A program made the position numbers and the translations under genes. The notes under the pieces were generated by a model. It was not told where the DNA came from. It worked only from the letters and a program-made list of their open reading frames with translations, and ran no database searches. From positions 106,685 through 170,684 of the forward strand of contig JBLMXQ010000133.1 in the NCBI GenBank assembly GCA_050257855.1: a stretch of 64,000 nucleotides of DNA, in the 5' to 3' direction. The DNA is from JBLMXQ01 sp050257855 (GTDB lineage: Bacteria; Acidobacteriota; Vicinamibacteria; Vicinamibacterales; CAVVIG01). Positions 40,877 through 48,374 of this stretch are shown one piece after another (positions within the stretch are counted from its first letter, which is position 1; the number at the start of each line of letters is the position of its first letter).

Positions 40877-41956
40877 ATGCATCTGTTCTCCCCGCTCGCG
40901 CTGCGCGACGTCACGCTCGTCAATCGGATCATCGTCTCGCCGATGTGCGAGTACTCGAGCGTGGACGGCTTCGCCAACGACTGGCACCTCGTCCACCTCG
41001 GCAGCCGCGCGGTCGGCGGCGCGGCGCTCGTGTTCACCGAGGCGACCGCGGTGACCGCCGAGGGACGCATCAGCCCCGACGATCTGGGCATCTGGCAGGA
41101 TGCCCACGTCGAGATGCTGTCGCGCATCGTGCGGTTCGTGCACGGGCAGAAGGCGGCCGCCGGCATCCAGCTCGCGCACGCGGGGCGGAAGGGCAGCACG
41201 GCGGCGCCATTCAAGGGCGGCGGCGCGGTCGCGCCCGACCGGGGCGGATGGGAGCCGGTCGCCCCGACCGCGCAGCCGTTCGCCGACGGCTACCCGATGC
41301 CGCGCGCCCTCGACGCGGCGGGAATCGCGGCGGTCGCGGCCGCGTTCGGCGACGCGGCGCGGCGCGCGCGCGATGCGGGATTCGACGCGGTCGAGATCCA
41401 CGCGGCGCACGGGTACCTGATTCACGAGTTCCTGTCGCCGCTGAGCAACACGCGCACGGATGGCTACGGCGGCTCGTTCGACAACCGGATCCGGCTGTGC
41501 CTCGAGGTGGTCGATGCGGTCAGGCGCGTCTGGCCGGAGCGGCTGCCGGTGTTCCTCCGGATCTCGGCGACCGACTGGACGCCGGGCGGCTGGGACATCG
41601 AGCAGTCGATCGAGCTCGCGCGGCGGGTGCACGCGCGCGGTGTCGATCTCGTCGACTGCTCGAGCGGGGGCAACGTCGCGCGCGCGGAGATCCCGCTGGG
41701 GCCCGGGTATCAGACGCCGTTCGCGGCGCGCATCCGGCGCGACGCCCTTGTCGCGACCGGGACGGTGGGCCTCGTCACCGCGCCCGTCCAGGCGGATCAC
41801 ATCGTCCGCACCGGACAGGCCGACTGCGTGCTGCTCGCCCGGGAACTCCTGCGCGATCCGTACTGGCCGCTTCGCGCGGCGCGCGAGCTCGGTCATCCGG
41901 CGCCGTGGCCGCCCCAATACCTGCGCGCCGCGCCGGCCGACACGCCGATGAGATAG
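40877..41956 (+). CDS. NADH:flavin oxidoreductase, old yellow enzyme family (YqjM/NamA-like)
   Basis: A 359-residue FMN enzyme that reduces activated C=C bonds with NAD(P)H. IIVSPMCEYSS contains the Cys typical of the YqjM class, followed by LVHLGSRAVGGAALVFTEATAV, QLAHAGRKGS (active-site His pair region), FDAVEIHAAHGYLIHEFLSPLSNTRTDGYGGS and CSSGGN, with GLVTAPVQADHIVRTGQADCVLLARELLRDPYWPLRAA at the end. The physiological substrate is unknown. The two-component genes follow after six bases, which may place it under the same transcript. Confidence 0.94.
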   Translation: MHLFSPLALRDVTLVNRIIVSPMCEYSSVDGFANDWHLVHLGSRAVGGAALVFTEATAVTAEGRISPDDLGIWQDAHVEMLSRIVRFVHGQKAAAGIQLAHAGRKGSTAAPFKGGGAVAPDRGGWEPVAPTAQPFADGYPMPRALDAAGIAAVAAAFGDAARRARDAGFDAVEIHAAHGYLIHEFLSPLSNTRTDGYGGSFDNRIRLCLEVVDAVRRVWPERLPVFLRISATDWTPGGWDIEQSIELARRVHARGVDLVDCSSGGNVARAEIPLGPGYQTPFAARIRRDALVATGTVGLVTAPVQADHIVRTGQADCVLLARELLRDPYWPLRAARELGHPAPWPPQYLRAAPADTPMR

Positions 41957-41962
41957 GCCGCC

Positions 41963-42634
41963 ATGCGCGCACTCGTCGTCGAGGACGATCGGACCATCTC
42001 GGAGTTCGTCGCCCGGGGCCTGCGCGAGGCCGGGTTTGCCGTCGACGAAGCGGCCGACGGCGAGGCCGGCCTGCGGGCGGCGCTCGGGCAGCCCTACGAT
42101 GTGGCGATCATCGATTTGATGCTTCCGCGCCGCGACGGCCTCGCCCTCATCGACGAGCTCCGGCGCCGCCGCGTCACGACGCCGGTCCTCATCTTGAGCG
42201 CGCGCCGGTCGGTGGACGACCGCGTCCGGGGACTGCAGGCGGGCGGCGACGACTACCTCACGAAGCCGTTCGCGTTCGCCGAGTTGCTGGCGCGCGTGCA
42301 GGCGCTCGTGCGGCGGGCGACGCGCGCGCCGGAGCCGAGCACGCTGCACGTCGCCGACCTCGAGCTGGACCTGCTCTCGCGGCGCGTCGTGCGCGGCGGC
42401 ATCGTACTCGACCTGCGGCCGCGCGAGTTCTCGCTGCTGGAGTATCTGATGCGCAACCCCGGCAAGGTCGTCTCGAAAACGATGATCCTCTCGCACGTCT
42501 GGGAGTACAGCTTCGACCCGCAGACCAACGTCGTCGACGTGCTCGTCAGCCGCCTGCGCGAGAAGCTGGATCGGCCGTTCGAGCGCAAGCTGCTGCAGAC
42601 GGTCCGCGGAGTCGGCTATGTCCTCCGCGCCTGA
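41963..42634 (+). CDS. OmpR/PhoB-type response regulator
   Basis: A 223-residue DNA-binding response regulator. The receiver has the acidic pair at Asp8-Asp9, phospho-acceptor Asp51 in IIDLMLPRRDG, and Lys101 in DDYLTKPF. The C-terminal winged helix (LELDLLSRRVVRGGIVLDLRPREFSLLEYLMRNPGKVVSKTMILSHVW; NVVDVLVSRLREKLDRPFERKLLQTVRGVGYVL) is of the OmpR type. The gene overlaps the histidine kinase by 17 bases, and a DegP protease follows, suggesting an envelope-stress circuit like CpxR/CpxA-DegP; that is inference from context. Confidence 0.95.
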   Translation: MRALVVEDDRTISEFVARGLREAGFAVDEAADGEAGLRAALGQPYDVAIIDLMLPRRDGLALIDELRRRRVTTPVLILSARRSVDDRVRGLQAGGDDYLTKPFAFAELLARVQALVRRATRAPEPSTLHVADLELDLLSRRVVRGGIVLDLRPREFSLLEYLMRNPGKVVSKTMILSHVWEYSFDPQTNVVDVLVSRLREKLDRPFERKLLQTVRGVGYVLRA

Positions 42635-43970
42635 GGCCCCGCCGCGCCGGCTGTTTCAGCGCACCTTCGGACTGCAGCTCGCCGTGTGGTACGCGAGCCT
42701 GTTCGTCATCGGCGCGATGGCGATCGTGGCGCTGACGTACCGGGTAACGGCGGTCACGCTGGAACAGCGCGACCAGCAGATCATCCAGTCCAAGCTCGGG
42801 GAATACGCGGCAACCTACGAGCGCGGCGGCGTCGATGCGCTCGCCGACACGGTGCGCGCCGAGCAGAGCACGGCGCCCGAGCGTCTCTTCGTCCGGGTCG
42901 TCGACCGCGGCACCGAGGCGGTCGTCCTGAGCAGCCCGGAAGGATGGGACCCGTCGACCCTCGAGCTGGCGTCGCTGCGCGAGCCGGACGGCACGCTCGT
43001 GCAGGTGGGGAAGAGCACCGAATCGCGGGACGACCTGCTCGCGAGGGTGCGCGCGGCGCTCGGGCTCGTCGCGCTGTCGATTGCCGTGGTCGCCCTCGGC
43101 GGCGGGCTGCTGGCCACGCGCTCGGCGATTGCGCCGATCCGGGCGCTGAGCGCCGCCGTCCGGCGCATCGTCGACACGGGACGCACCGATGAGCGCGTGC
43201 CGCTCGCCGGGACGGGCGATGCGCTCGACGAGCTGACGGCGCTGTTCAACGCGATGCTCGACAAGATCGAAGGGCTCGTCGCCGCGATGCGCGGGGCGCT
43301 CGACAACGTCTCGCATGACCTGCGGACGCCGCTCACGCGCCTCCGAGGCACGGCCGAGATGGCGCTCGCGACCGACGGCGACTCCGCGCCGCTCCGCGAG
43401 GCGCTGGCCGACTGCGTCGAGGAGAGCGACCGCGTCCTCGTCATGCTCAACACGCTGATGGACATCTCGGAGGCGGAGAGCGGCGTGCTGCCGCTCACGC
43501 GCGAGACCGTGCGGCTCGCCGACGTCGTGGGCCGCGCCGTCGAGCTGTATCGGGACGTCGCCGACGCGAAGGACATCACGCTGGACGCGCACGTGAGCGG
43601 CGACCCCGTGGTCAGCGCCGATCGGCCCCGCCTGGAACAGGTCGCCGCAAACCTGATCGACAACGCGATGAAGTACACGCCGGCCGGCGGGCGCGTGGAC
43701 GTCGAGGTGGCGCGGGAGGACGGCCGCGCGCTGCTGCGCGTGCGCGACACGGGCCCGGGGATCTCGGCCGACGAGGTGCCCCGGATCTGGGATCGTCTGT
43801 TCCGCGGCGATACCAGCCGGGCCGAGCGGGGTCTCGGCCTGGGGCTGAGCGTCGTCAAGGCGGTCGTCGAGGCACACGGCGGCACGGTGAAGGTGGACAC
43901 GGCGCTCGGCAAGGGGTCCACGTTCACGGTCGAGCTTCCGCTCCCTCAGGGAGACCTTTCACGGCTGTAA
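42618..43970 (+). CDS. Sensor histidine kinase of the OmpR-type pair
   Basis: A 450-residue inner-membrane kinase. Two transmembrane helices (about 21-41 and 146-166) enclose a periplasmic sensing region of about 105 residues; then HAMP (about 166-220), HisKA with phospho-acceptor His233 in NVSHDLRTPLTRL, and HATPase_c with LIDNAMKYTPAGG (N box), VRDTGPGIS (G1), IWDRLF (F box) and RGLGLGLSVVKAVVEAHGG (G2). It overlaps its regulator by 17 bases. The signal is not predictable from the sensor region. Confidence 0.95.
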   Translation: MSSAPEAPPRRLFQRTFGLQLAVWYASLFVIGAMAIVALTYRVTAVTLEQRDQQIIQSKLGEYAATYERGGVDALADTVRAEQSTAPERLFVRVVDRGTEAVVLSSPEGWDPSTLELASLREPDGTLVQVGKSTESRDDLLARVRAALGLVALSIAVVALGGGLLATRSAIAPIRALSAAVRRIVDTGRTDERVPLAGTGDALDELTALFNAMLDKIEGLVAAMRGALDNVSHDLRTPLTRLRGTAEMALATDGDSAPLREALADCVEESDRVLVMLNTLMDISEAESGVLPLTRETVRLADVVGRAVELYRDVADAKDITLDAHVSGDPVVSADRPRLEQVAANLIDNAMKYTPAGGRVDVEVAREDGRALLRVRDTGPGISADEVPRIWDRLFRGDTSRAERGLGLGLSVVKAVVEAHGGTVKVDTALGKGSTFTVELPLPQGDLSRL

Positions 43971-44046
43971 TCCTCTGGTAACCGTTTCGCAAGGCAGGTC
44001 GTCGTCTAACTGGATAGAGCTGCAAAACAGGAGGACGGATCTGCTC

Positions 44047-45591
44047 ATGGAAAATCAGAACGGTTACAGACGATTCGAGCACATGCCCTGGACGGCGCTG
44101 GTCGCCGTCGTGGCGGTGCTGCTGCTCGTGGGCGGCTTCGCCTGGAGCGGGCTCGCCGCTCAGGCAATCCAGCACAAGGCGGTCGCCGCCGATGCGGCGC
44201 CGAGCCGGGCGCAGGCAAGCCAGGCGGCGACGCTCCCGCACGCGGTCAACGGAATGCGCGACTCCTACGCGGACGTCGTGAAGGTGGTCGCGCCGGCCGT
44301 CGTCACCATCCGAACCGAAAGCAAGGCCAGGATGTCGCCGACCCAGTTCCAGGGCGACGATCTCTTCCGCCGCTTCTTCGGCGAGGAGTTCGGCCAGCAG
44401 ATGCCCCGGCAGCCGCGCGAGTTCCGCGAACGCGCGCTCGGCTCGGGCGTCATCGTCAGTTCGGACGGGTACATCCTGACCAACTACCACGTGATCGGCA
44501 ACGCCGACGAGATCAAGGTCGATCTGCACGACGGTCGGACGCTGAACGGCAAGCTGATCGGATCCGACAAGCCGAGCGACCTCGCGCTCGTGAAGATCAA
44601 CGCCTCGGATCTGCACCCGCTCGCGCTCGGCGATTCCGACAGGGTGCAGGTCGGCGACGTCGTGCTCGCCGTCGGCAACCCGCTCGGCATCGGCCAGACC
44701 GTCACGATGGGGATCATCAGCGCGAAGAACCGCACGACCGGATCGGTCGGCCCCGGCGGCGAGCAGAGCTACGAGAACTTCCTGCAGACCGACGCGCCGA
44801 TCAACCACGGCAACTCGGGCGGTCCGCTCGTGAACACGAAGGGCGAGCTCATCGGCATCAACTCGCAGATCCTGTCGATGTCGGACGGCAACATCGGCAT
44901 CGGTTTCGCGATTCCGGCGAACATGGCGCGCAACGTCATGAACCAGCTCCGCACGACCGGCCATGTGACGCGTGCCCAGCTCGGCGTCACCGTGCAGCCG
45001 GTGACGTCCGACATGGCGAAGAGCCTCGGCCTGAACGGCGCCGAGGGCGCCATCGTGGCGTCGGTCTCGCCGGACAGCGCGGCGGCCAGGGCCGGCATCA
45101 AGCAGGGCGACGTCATCGAGTCGTTCGATGGCCAACCGGTGCACGACACGAACGGGCTGCGCAATCGCGTCGCCGACTCGAAGCCGGGCTCGCAGAAGTC
45201 GGTCAAGATCTGGCGCAACGGCTCCGAGCAGACGCTGAACGTCACGCTCGGCGAGGCCCAGACCGGCTCGGCGAAAGCCAGCGGCGAGTCCGACAGCGAC
45301 GACAAGGCGGCGCTCGGCGTCGCCGTGGAGCCCCTCACGCCCGACCTGGCGTCTCGCATCGGCGTGGCGCGGACGACCAGGGGCGTGGTCGTCGACGACG
45401 TGAGCCCGGACGGCCGCGCGGCCGACGCCGGCATCCAGCAGGGCGACGTCATCGAATCGGTCAACCGGAAGCCGGTGACCAGCGTCGACGACCTGCGCGA
45501 GGCCGTTCGCTCGAGCGCCGACAAGCCGCTGCTGCTTCTCGTCAACCGCCGCGGCAACGAGGTGTTCGTGACCGTTCCGACGGCGCGGTAG
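44047..45591 (+). CDS. DegP/HtrA periplasmic serine protease
   Basis: A 514-residue envelope quality-control protease. An N-terminal membrane anchor or uncleaved signal (about 15-36) is followed by the trypsin-like domain with His148 (NYHVIG), Asp178 (KPSDLALVKI) and Ser257 (HGNSGGPLV), then two PDZ domains (about 320-400 and 425-510; QLGVTVQPVT, IKQGDVIESFDGQPV and IQQGDVIESVNRKPV). Preceding AGGAGG lies 12 bases before the ATG. It follows the two-component genes after 76 bases, a common arrangement for stress-responsive HtrA genes. Its 3' end faces the S10 carboxypeptidase gene across a C-rich inverted array. Confidence 0.95.
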   Translation: MENQNGYRRFEHMPWTALVAVVAVLLLVGGFAWSGLAAQAIQHKAVAADAAPSRAQASQAATLPHAVNGMRDSYADVVKVVAPAVVTIRTESKARMSPTQFQGDDLFRRFFGEEFGQQMPRQPREFRERALGSGVIVSSDGYILTNYHVIGNADEIKVDLHDGRTLNGKLIGSDKPSDLALVKINASDLHPLALGDSDRVQVGDVVLAVGNPLGIGQTVTMGIISAKNRTTGSVGPGGEQSYENFLQTDAPINHGNSGGPLVNTKGELIGINSQILSMSDGNIGIGFAIPANMARNVMNQLRTTGHVTRAQLGVTVQPVTSDMAKSLGLNGAEGAIVASVSPDSAAARAGIKQGDVIESFDGQPVHDTNGLRNRVADSKPGSQKSVKIWRNGSEQTLNVTLGEAQTGSAKASGESDSDDKAALGVAVEPLTPDLASRIGVARTTRGVVVDDVSPDGRAADAGIQQGDVIESVNRKPVTSVDDLREAVRSSADKPLLLLVNRRGNEVFVTVPTAR

Positions 45592-45595
45592 TCAG

Positions 45596-45658
45596 AATGG
45601 GGTAACGGGCAATGGGGCGGTCCCTTCACCCCATTACCCCTTCACCCCTTCACCACAT
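45596..45658. repeat. G/C-rich 8-base inverted array between convergent genes
   Basis: GGGGTAAC-like units on the left and CCTTCACC, CCATTACC, CCTTCACC units on the right form an imperfect inverted repeat between the degP-like and S10 carboxypeptidase stops, able to fold in both transcripts and so a candidate bidirectional terminator. Confidence 0.65.
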
Positions 45659-45661
45659 CCG

Positions 45662-47206
45662 TTATTGGCTGCTGGTCGCCGCCGGCTGGCTGGTCGTGCG
45701 GATGAACTCCGCCAGATCCTTCTTTGCCTGGGCCAGGACGGAGCTCTTGAGGTAGATCATGTGGCCGCTCTCGAAGAAGTCGAAGTGGATGCGCTTGTTG
45801 AGCGCGCCGCTCGGGTCGAGGTGCGACATCGTGTACTGCGCACTGTAGAAGTCCGTGGCGCCGTCGAAGTAGCCGCCGAAGACCATCACGTGGAGGAATG
45901 GATTCTGCGTCATCGCCCGGCGCATCATTTCCCCGACCTTCGTCCGCGGGTCCTGCCGCCACGGCTGGACGTTGCCCCAGATGAAGTACTTGTCGTCGGT
46001 CTCCCACTTCAGCTCGTCGCGGAAATACGTGTTGACCGCGCCGCCGAACGGGCCGTCCCACGACCACATCGCCGGATCGCCCTCGGGGCGCTCGCCTGCG
46101 GCGTCCTTGTCCATGCCGGTGTACCGGCTGTCGAGGCGGCCGATGGTCAGGCCGCGGTCGCGGAGGAGCTCCTTCCAGAAACGATTCTTCTCGATGCGCA
46201 GGTTGCTGTCGAGCACGAACTCGGGTGAGACGCCGGCGAAGCGCGCCACCTGCTTCGCGATCGCCTGGCGCTCGTCGGCGCCGATCCGTCCACCCTTGAA
46301 CAGCGCGAGCGCGTAGTCGCCGCTCGCGAACCGCTCGGATTCCGCGATCACGTCGGCGAGCGGCTTGCCCTGCAGGTCGGGCGGCAGCTTCTTGTGATAC
46401 CAGGCGGTCGCCGTCATGTAGGGCAGCGACGTCGCGTAACCGATGTCGTCGCCCCGGTCGTAGCTCAGGTTCGTCATCGACACCAGGATGACGCCGTTCA
46501 GGTACATCTGGTGGGTGCTCTGGAGATAGCCCGCCAGCCCCGCAGCGCGCGTCGTTCCGTAGCTCTCGCCGATGACGTACTTCGGCGACTTCCACCGATC
46601 CTCCCGGACCGTGAAGACACGGATGAAGTCGCCCATCGACTTGATGTCGTCCAGGACGCCGTGGAACTTGTGCGGGTCCTCGCCCGGCGCCATCCTGCTG
46701 TACCCGACGCCGACCGGATCGATGTAGACGATGTCGGCTACGTCGAGAATCGAATTCTCGTTGTCGGCGACGCGGTAGGGCGGCTGCAGCATGAAGCCTT
46801 CGGCGTCGTAGACGACGCGCCGAGGCCCGGTGAAGCCGAGGTGCATCCAGACCGACGCGGTGCCGGGCCCGCCGTTGAACGAATAGACGATCGGCCGCTT
46901 CGAGAGGTCCGCGACGTTGTCGCGCGTGTAATACACGTAGAAAAAGCTGGCGAGCGGCTTGTCGTTGTCGTCATGCAGCACCAGCGTGCCGGCTTTGGCG
47001 GTGTACGCGATGGTCTGGCCGCCGATGCGCGCGCTGTGGTGCGTGACCGACGTCTTCTCCTGCAGTTCCGGCGCGGCGGCCTGTCTGGGGGCCGGCTTTT
47101 CCGCCGGCGGCGCGGGGGGCCTCGCTGCCGGCGCCTGGGCGGCGAGCGGACGCGGCGCGGCCGCGACGAGCGCGGCCGCGAGGACGAGGCGGGGAAGCAT
47201 GCGCAC
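45662..47206 (-). CDS. Exported S10-family serine carboxypeptidase
   Basis: A 514-residue secreted peptidase. The signal peptide (about residues 1-23, MRMLPRLVLAAALVAAAPRPLAA) is followed by a Pro-rich segment and the alpha/beta-hydrolase domain: FNGGPGTASVWMH (oxyanion region), nucleophile Ser215 in GESYG, the acid in MVFGGYFDGATDF and the His in FFESGHMIY. S10 enzymes remove C-terminal residues from peptides. The GTG at 47206 is chosen because AGGAGG (47219-47214) lies seven bases upstream; the ATG at 47200 is possible. The TauE-like gene precedes it by 26 bases on the same strand. Confidence 0.93.
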   Translation of the reverse strand: MRMLPRLVLAAALVAAAPRPLAAQAPAARPPAPPAEKPAPRQAAAPELQEKTSVTHHSARIGGQTIAYTAKAGTLVLHDDNDKPLASFFYVYYTRDNVADLSKRPIVYSFNGGPGTASVWMHLGFTGPRRVVYDAEGFMLQPPYRVADNENSILDVADIVYIDPVGVGYSRMAPGEDPHKFHGVLDDIKSMGDFIRVFTVREDRWKSPKYVIGESYGTTRAAGLAGYLQSTHQMYLNGVILVSMTNLSYDRGDDIGYATSLPYMTATAWYHKKLPPDLQGKPLADVIAESERFASGDYALALFKGGRIGADERQAIAKQVARFAGVSPEFVLDSNLRIEKNRFWKELLRDRGLTIGRLDSRYTGMDKDAAGERPEGDPAMWSWDGPFGGAVNTYFRDELKWETDDKYFIWGNVQPWRQDPRTKVGEMMRRAMTQNPFLHVMVFGGYFDGATDFYSAQYTMSHLDPSGALNKRIHFDFFESGHMIYLKSSVLAQAKKDLAEFIRTTSQPAATSSQ

Positions 47207-47232
47207 GGAAAGACCTCCTGGCATTGAAGTCG

Positions 47233-48159
47233 TTACGCTTCGACCGGCGCCGTCGCCGTCGCGCTCTCGTCGGCGCGGGCGGTCGACGCCATCAGCATCG
47301 TGACGGCCGTGTAGACCACGACGACAATCACCAGCCACCGCACGGCGTACAGCGGCAGCGATTTGACGATGAAGGCGGCGACGAGCACTCCGGGAATCCC
47401 GCCGATCGCGAGCCCGAGCGCCGCCCGCAGGCTGTAGCTCTCCTCGCGGATGAACCGGAGGCTGCCGACCGGCATCAGGAACGCGCAGGAGCCCATCATG
47501 ATCGGGAACGCCGCCTTCGGGTTCATGCCGAGCAGACTGATCAGGATCATGCAGGGCGCGTAGAGGCCGATGCCGAGCGTCATCAGCGCGCCGAGGGCGA
47601 AGTTGCCGCCAAGCGCCAGCGCCAGCCTGACCCCGCGGACGCCGAGCGTGTCGCCGCCGCCCGGAAACAGGTTCAGCTGCGTCATCAGCATCAGGACCGC
47701 GGCGGCGATGAGCGCGATCCCCATGCCGGCCTGCACCTTGCGCCGCGACCAGTGGGCGACGATACCCGCGCCGAGCCACGCCCCGACGACCGCGGCGGCG
47801 ATCATCGAGATCAGGGTGGGCAGGTCCACCGGGATGAACGCCATGTACGCGAACGCCTCGACGATCGTCGGCAGCGTGTGGCCGGCGTTGAGCGTGCCGG
47901 GGATGATGCGATCGGGCACCATCTTCTTGAGGCGGAAGACGGCGGTCGTCGTGGCGAACGAGCCGATGCCGAGCGAATCGAGGAAGTTGGTGACCGCGCC
48001 GAGCCCGATCTGGAACGCGCTCGGCACGCGCGCGTCGGCGGCCGGCGTGGTCGGCTTGCCGGCGCGCCGGCGGACGGCGGCGATGGTGCGCCCCCAGAGC
48101 GTGACATAGGCGGCCGTGAGCGCGGCCAGGGCCGCGAGGAGGGCGCTGATTGGATTCAC
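47233..48159 (-). CDS. TauE/SafE-family membrane permease
   Basis: A 308-residue polytopic membrane protein of the TauE/SafE (sulfite exporter) family. Repeated GIGSFATTTAVFRLKKMVPDRIIPGTLNAGHTLPTIVEAFAYM and MTLGIGLYAPCMILISLLGMNPKAAFPIMMGSCAFLMPVGSLRF show the two homologous halves, with about eight helices overall. The family moves sulfur-containing or other small anions; the substrate here is unknown. The GTG at 48159 gives a hydrophobic start (MNPISALLAALAALTAAYV); a TTG at 48195 is also open. Confidence 0.85.
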   Translation of the reverse strand: MNPISALLAALAALTAAYVTLWGRTIAAVRRRAGKPTTPAADARVPSAFQIGLGAVTNFLDSLGIGSFATTTAVFRLKKMVPDRIIPGTLNAGHTLPTIVEAFAYMAFIPVDLPTLISMIAAAVVGAWLGAGIVAHWSRRKVQAGMGIALIAAAVLMLMTQLNLFPGGGDTLGVRGVRLALALGGNFALGALMTLGIGLYAPCMILISLLGMNPKAAFPIMMGSCAFLMPVGSLRFIREESYSLRAALGLAIGGIPGVLVAAFIVKSLPLYAVRWLVIVVVVYTAVTMLMASTARADESATATAPVEA

Positions 48160-48270
48160 GGGAGCGACGGTAAGCCGGACGCCGCGGCCTGTCAAGGCGC
48201 GCCGCCGATCCGGGGGCTTGGATCCGGGAGTGATTTGATCCGCAAATTATGGGTCGATAAGCAGAAAGGA

Positions 48271-48300
48271 TTGGACGGCCGGGACCGGGCCCTCTATAGT
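48271..48300 (+). promoter_or_regulatory. Candidate promoter of the TonB-dependent receptor
   Basis: TTGGAC (48271-48276), an 18-base spacer and TATAGT (48295-48300). It predicts a leader of about 68 bases before the ATG at 48375, unusually long for this window, leaving room for post-transcriptional control. Confidence 0.5.
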
Positions 48301-48374
48301 CCCGCATACCAGATACCTTCACGGGTCGACATGTCGCGCCTGTGGTCAGAGCAACTGGAACGCGGAGGAGGGGT